Positions 5,531-7,053 of a DNA stretch of 7,053 nt are shown piece after piece. A program made the translations under genes and the position numbers. Positions within the stretch are counted from its first letter, which is position 1, and each line of letters starts with the position of its first letter. The notes beneath the pieces were generated by a model that searched no databases, was not told the origin of the DNA, and saw only the letters and a program-made list of their open reading frames with translations. Origin of the DNA: an uncultured Steroidobacteraceae bacterium (GTDB taxonomy: Bacteria > Pseudomonadota > Gammaproteobacteria > Steroidobacterales > Steroidobacteraceae); contig CATPBM010000119.1 of assembly GCA_955652625.1 (NCBI GenBank), positions 1 through 7,053 of the forward strand, read 5' to 3'.

Positions 5531-6856
5531 ATGTACCTGGCGCCTTTCAAACTCAAGGAGTTGCCGTTCCGCTTAAGCCCGGACCCGGAGTTCCTGTACC
5601 TGTCGAAACAACACGCCCGGGCCAAGGCGTACATGGAATCGACGATCTGGTTCACCGACGGATTCGTTGTGATCACCGGGGAGATCGGCTCGGGGAAAAC
5701 CACCCTCATCGAGTCCTTCCTCAAGGAAGTGCCTGCGGACGTCGTGGTGGCCCAGATCAACCAGACGCAGATGTCGGCGAACGACTTCCTGCAGACGGTG
5801 CTGGTGCAGTTCGGCTTCTCGCCCTTCAAGATGCGCAAAGGCGAGCTCATCAGCACCCTCAACGGTTTCCTCATCGAGCAGTACGCCGCCGGCCGCAAGG
5901 TGCTGCTCATCGTCGATGAGGCGCAGAACCTCAGCATGCGCGTGCTGGAGGAGATCCGCATGCTGTCGGGTGTCGAGACCACCAAGGAGAAGGTGCTGCG
6001 CATCATCCTCGCCGGACAGCCGGAGCTGAACAACAAGCTCGATGCACCCGAGCTCGAGCAGCTGACGCAGCGCGTGCGGCTGCGCTTTCACCTGCAGACC
6101 CTTTCGGAGGCAGAAACGCACAGCTACATCCAGCACCGCCTGGAGGTCGCGGGCGCCGGCGACCGCGAGCTGTTCACGCCCGACACCTACGCGGACATTT
6201 TCCGCTACTCCGGTGGCGTCCCGCGCCTGATCAACACACTGTGCGACACCGCCATGATGTCCGCCTTCACCTCCGATCGCGGTGTCGTCACGCGCGAGGA
6301 TATCGCCAGCGCCGTGCAGGAGCTGCAGTGGGCGGAGTACAGCGCGCGCCCGCACCGGCACAGCGCGGATACCATGGTGCTGCCGGCTGCCGGTGCCGTG
6401 CAGCCGGGCGCGCCGGCCGCTGCGCCGCGCACCTCCCTCGGCCACCTGCTGGTGGCCACCGACGGGCGCACGGTGCGCGAGGTGCCGCTGCGGCCGGGAC
6501 GGCTGATCGTCGGGCGCACTCCCGACAACGACGTGCAGATCGACAGCCGCTTCATCAGCCGTCACCACTGCCAAGTGATCACAACCGATCACTCGTGCGT
6601 GATCGAGGACCTGAACAGCACCAACGGCATCTACGTGAAATCCAACCGCGTGCGCCGCCACTACCTGAACGACGGCGACGTGGTGCTGGTCGGCAAGCAC
6701 GAGCTCATCTATGTGGATGAGCGGGCGGCCCGCACCAAGAACAGCAGTTTCACGGACACGGTGCCGGGAACGGGGACTGCGGCGGCGGATGCCGAACAGG
6801 CGGATGAGGACGCCGACGCGCCCGAGGGCGGCGCCCGCGCCCCGAGTCCCGGCTAG
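5531..6856 (+). CDS. ExeA/GspA-like AAA ATPase fused to a C-terminal FHA domain
   Basis: A 441-residue protein with two domains. Residues 1 to about 265 are an ExeA/GspA-type AAA ATPase: typical start MYLAPFKLKELPFRLSPDPE, Walker A GEIGSGKT (50-57), Walker B VLLIVDEAQ (124-132), sensor 1 LAGQPEL (160-166), the arginine-rich QLTQRVRLRFHL (177-188) and sensor 2 GGVPRLIN (228-235). A Pro/Ala linker (about 270-302) leads to an FHA domain (about 303-396): GR (328-329), SRHH (343-346) and DLNSTNG (360-366), the residues that bind phosphothreonine. The tail (397-441) is acidic and low-complexity. Classical GspA has a transmembrane helix and a peptidoglycan-binding domain after the ATPase; neither is seen, so this protein is probably cytoplasmic. 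A longer frame from 5453 runs back into purK, but the family begins at 5531. No clear Shine-Dalgarno is visible. It lies 22 bp after purK. Domain calls are firm; the biological role is unknown. Confidence 0.92.
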   Translation: MYLAPFKLKELPFRLSPDPEFLYLSKQHARAKAYMESTIWFTDGFVVITGEIGSGKTTLIESFLKEVPADVVVAQINQTQMSANDFLQTVLVQFGFSPFKMRKGELISTLNGFLIEQYAAGRKVLLIVDEAQNLSMRVLEEIRMLSGVETTKEKVLRIILAGQPELNNKLDAPELEQLTQRVRLRFHLQTLSEAETHSYIQHRLEVAGAGDRELFTPDTYADIFRYSGGVPRLINTLCDTAMMSAFTSDRGVVTREDIASAVQELQWAEYSARPHRHSADTMVLPAAGAVQPGAPAAAPRTSLGHLLVATDGRTVREVPLRPGRLIVGRTPDNDVQIDSRFISRHHCQVITTDHSCVIEDLNSTNGIYVKSNRVRRHYLNDGDVVLVGKHELIYVDERAARTKNSSFTDTVPGTGTAAADAEQADEDADAPEGGARAPSPG

Positions 6857-7053
6857 CGCTTGTCGTCGTCGGAGAGGGAGGAGTCCTGGTTGGAATACTG
6901 CGAGCGCAGCGCGCGATAGTCGCGCCGCCGCAGCAGCACCACGATCCCGCCGACCACACACACCAGGCCGAGCAGCCCGACCGTGCCGCTCAGCAACCCG
7001 CGCTCCGCCAGCAGGTAGCTGGCGAGCAGCGCCCCGATCCCACAGATTATGTA
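6853..7053 (-). CDS. C-terminus of an unidentified small or multi-pass membrane protein
   Basis: A minus-strand frame enters from the right edge and runs 66 codons to TAG at 6855-6853; the start is outside. It reads as a hydrophobic helix (YIICGIGALLASYLLA), a short polar turn (ERGLLSGT), a second helix (VGLLGLVCVVGGIVVLL), then a basic cytoplasmic-type stretch (RRRDYRALRSQYS) and an acidic end (SDDDKR). By the positive-inside rule the C-terminus should be cytoplasmic. Third-position GC bias resembles the neighbouring genes, which supports real coding. The stop overlaps the stop of the ATPase gene by 4 bp. I do not recognise the family, and the missing N-terminus prevents a functional call. 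Confidence 0.7.
   Translation of the reverse strand, partial: YIICGIGALLASYLLAERGLLSGTVGLLGLVCVVGGIVVLLRRRDYRALRSQYSNQDSSLSDDDKR

Noticed and set aside
4158..5576. A 472-codon plus-strand frame overlapping purE and purK.
   Set aside because: It is Arg/Ala/Pro-rich and low in complexity, out of frame with two fully conserved enzymes. It is a by-product of GC-rich codon use.
3997..6036. A 679-codon open frame on the minus strand, antisense to purE, purK and the ATPase gene.
   Set aside because: The plus-strand genes have full, conserved motifs. The antisense product is Arg/His/Ala-rich with no domain and contains VVFPEPISPVITTN, a known shadow of Walker A loops. High GC content removes stop codons in this frame.
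1..7053. Mobile elements, CRISPR arrays, defence genes, toxin-antitoxin pairs, tRNA or rRNA.
   Set aside because: No transposase, integrase, direct-repeat array, cloverleaf or defence-family motif was seen, and nearly every base is accounted for by ordinary chromosomal genes.

Overview
This 7.05 kb window is gene-dense, GC-rich chromosomal DNA. The proteins look gammaproteobacterial: a DarP (YjgA) and PmbA/TldE pair in divergent orientation, the arrangement known from E. coli, next to class I purE-purK. GC content and codon use suit a high-GC lineage such as a Xanthomonadales- or Chromatiales-like group, but the sequence alone does not fix the genus. There is no rRNA, tRNA, CRISPR array, insertion sequence, integrase or other sign of mobile DNA. 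Most of the window looks like core genome.

Layout, left to right. (1) 1-563, minus: the N-terminal 187 residues of a BtuF-like substrate-binding-fold protein, cut by the window edge; it has no visible signal peptide. (2) 604-1959, plus: a YihY/BrkB-family inner-membrane protein with a cytoplasmic winged-helix-like C-terminal extension, transcribed divergently from gene 1 across a 40-bp gap. (3) 1931-3277, minus: pmbA/tldE, whose 3' end overlaps the YihY gene tail to tail by 29 bp. (4) A 97-bp divergent control region holding a good extended -10 for pmbA. (5) 3375-6856, plus: a compact cluster darP - purE - purK - AAA/FHA ATPase. The junctions are TGATG (1-nt overlap), ATGA (4-nt overlap) and a 22-bp gap, which suggests one transcript. 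(6) 6853-7053, minus: the C-terminal 66 residues of an unidentified membrane protein. It meets the ATPase gene at a shared CTAG in which each strand reads TAG as its stop.

How the genes fit together: PurK and PurE catalyse consecutive steps of purine synthesis (AIR to N5-CAIR to CAIR). DarP is a 50S ribosome-assembly factor, so the darP-purE-purK part is growth-related housekeeping. The fourth gene is the most unusual. It joins an ExeA/GspA-type AAA ATPase to a C-terminal phosphothreonine-binding FHA domain, and lacks the membrane and peptidoglycan-binding parts of classical GspA. I see no new defence or mobile system here. The points most worth a second look are this ATPase-FHA fusion with a possible internal phospho-acceptor threonine, the signal-less BtuF-like protein, the membrane-winged-helix fusion, and two -10-like hexamers that each end exactly 6 nt before an ATG (possible leaderless transcripts).
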